A DNA stretch of 64,000 nt from Fredinandcohnia humi (GTDB lineage: Bacteria; Bacillota; Bacilli; Bacillales; Bacillaceae_L): positions 214,872 to 278,871 of the forward strand of contig NZ_LMBW01000003.1 of the NCBI RefSeq assembly GCF_001439915.1, in the 5' to 3' direction. The notes below the pieces were generated by a model. The model ran no database searches. It worked only from the letters and a program-made list of their open reading frames with translations, and was not told the origin of the DNA. The translations under genes and the position numbers were made by a program. The first letter of the stretch is position 1. Each line of letters starts with the position of its first letter. Positions 63,939 through 64,000 of this stretch are shown piece after piece.

Positions 63939-64000
63939 TAGTGTTACTTACAAATTTTCACTATTGACCCAATTCACCAAAACTCGTAGAGTAATTTGAG

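Overview
The window looks like chromosome from a low-GC, motile Gram-positive of the Bacillaceae. Genes are AT-rich, ribosome binding sites are strong (AGGAGG type) with some TTG/GTG starts, and the core markers tagO, LCP/tagU, yvyE (yigZ), degS and degU sit together much as in Bacillus. No rRNA, tRNA, CRISPR array or intact insertion sequence was seen. Almost everything concerns the cell surface or motility and signalling.

Region 1 (1-13156, +): an exopolysaccharide (eps-like) operon. It holds the end of a CapD/EpsC-type dehydratase, a Wzz-type chain-length protein, an EpsN-like aminotransferase, the initiating sugar transferase, glycosyltransferases, two polysaccharide pyruvyl transferases, an EpsG-like polymerase, a Wzx-type flippase and galE. 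A 677-bp gap after the Wzz gene contains two hairpins. Region 2 (13157-13872) is a scar: degenerate repeats, a broken ORF, and an operator-like palindrome in front of the next operon.

Region 3 (13.8-28 kb) with part of region 4 (28-36.5 kb, mostly -) is the most interesting part. Together they read as a phosphocholine (PCho) surface-decoration system. The parts are a UgpB-like ABC importer, a three-domain protein (winged helix, LicC-like cytidylyltransferase, LicA-like choline kinase), a LicD-type phosphocholine transferase, a TacF-like flippase, and four secreted enzymes with 9-13 choline-binding-type repeats each (a VanY peptidase, a calcineurin-like phosphoesterase and two glucosaminidases). 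The importer operon and the licCA fusion share a near-identical upstream site centred on ATTCAAAAAATGAA, which suggests one regulator, possibly the fusion's own winged helix. Region 4 also has an LTA-synthase-like protein with an apparently dead HAD domain at its N terminus, a GT2, galU and a Wzy/O-antigen-ligase-type polymerase.

Region 5 (36.5-43.2 kb, +): a broken tagA copy, a predicted three-component extracytoplasmic glycosylation module (DPM1-like GT2, DUF2304 protein, GT-C, EmrE/ArnE-like carrier), an intact tagA/wecG, a GT4 and tagO. With mnaA (24654-25796) these supply the ManNAc-GlcNAc linkage unit of a wall polymer. Region 6 (43.3-48.8 kb): LCP ligase, yvyE, dispersed Bacillus-type intergenic repeats, degS, degU and an unknown gene.

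Region 7 (48.9-64 kb, +): chemotaxis and c-di-GMP. It holds three intact methyl-accepting proteins, one broken one, a cheX-cheA-cheW-cheY set without cheR/cheB, a PAS-GGDEF-EAL-PilZ protein with a degenerate GGDEF motif, and an overlapping PAS-GGDEF cyclase. Sigma-D-like promoters precede two of the chemoreceptors. Functional statements are based on reading the translations; no database search was run.
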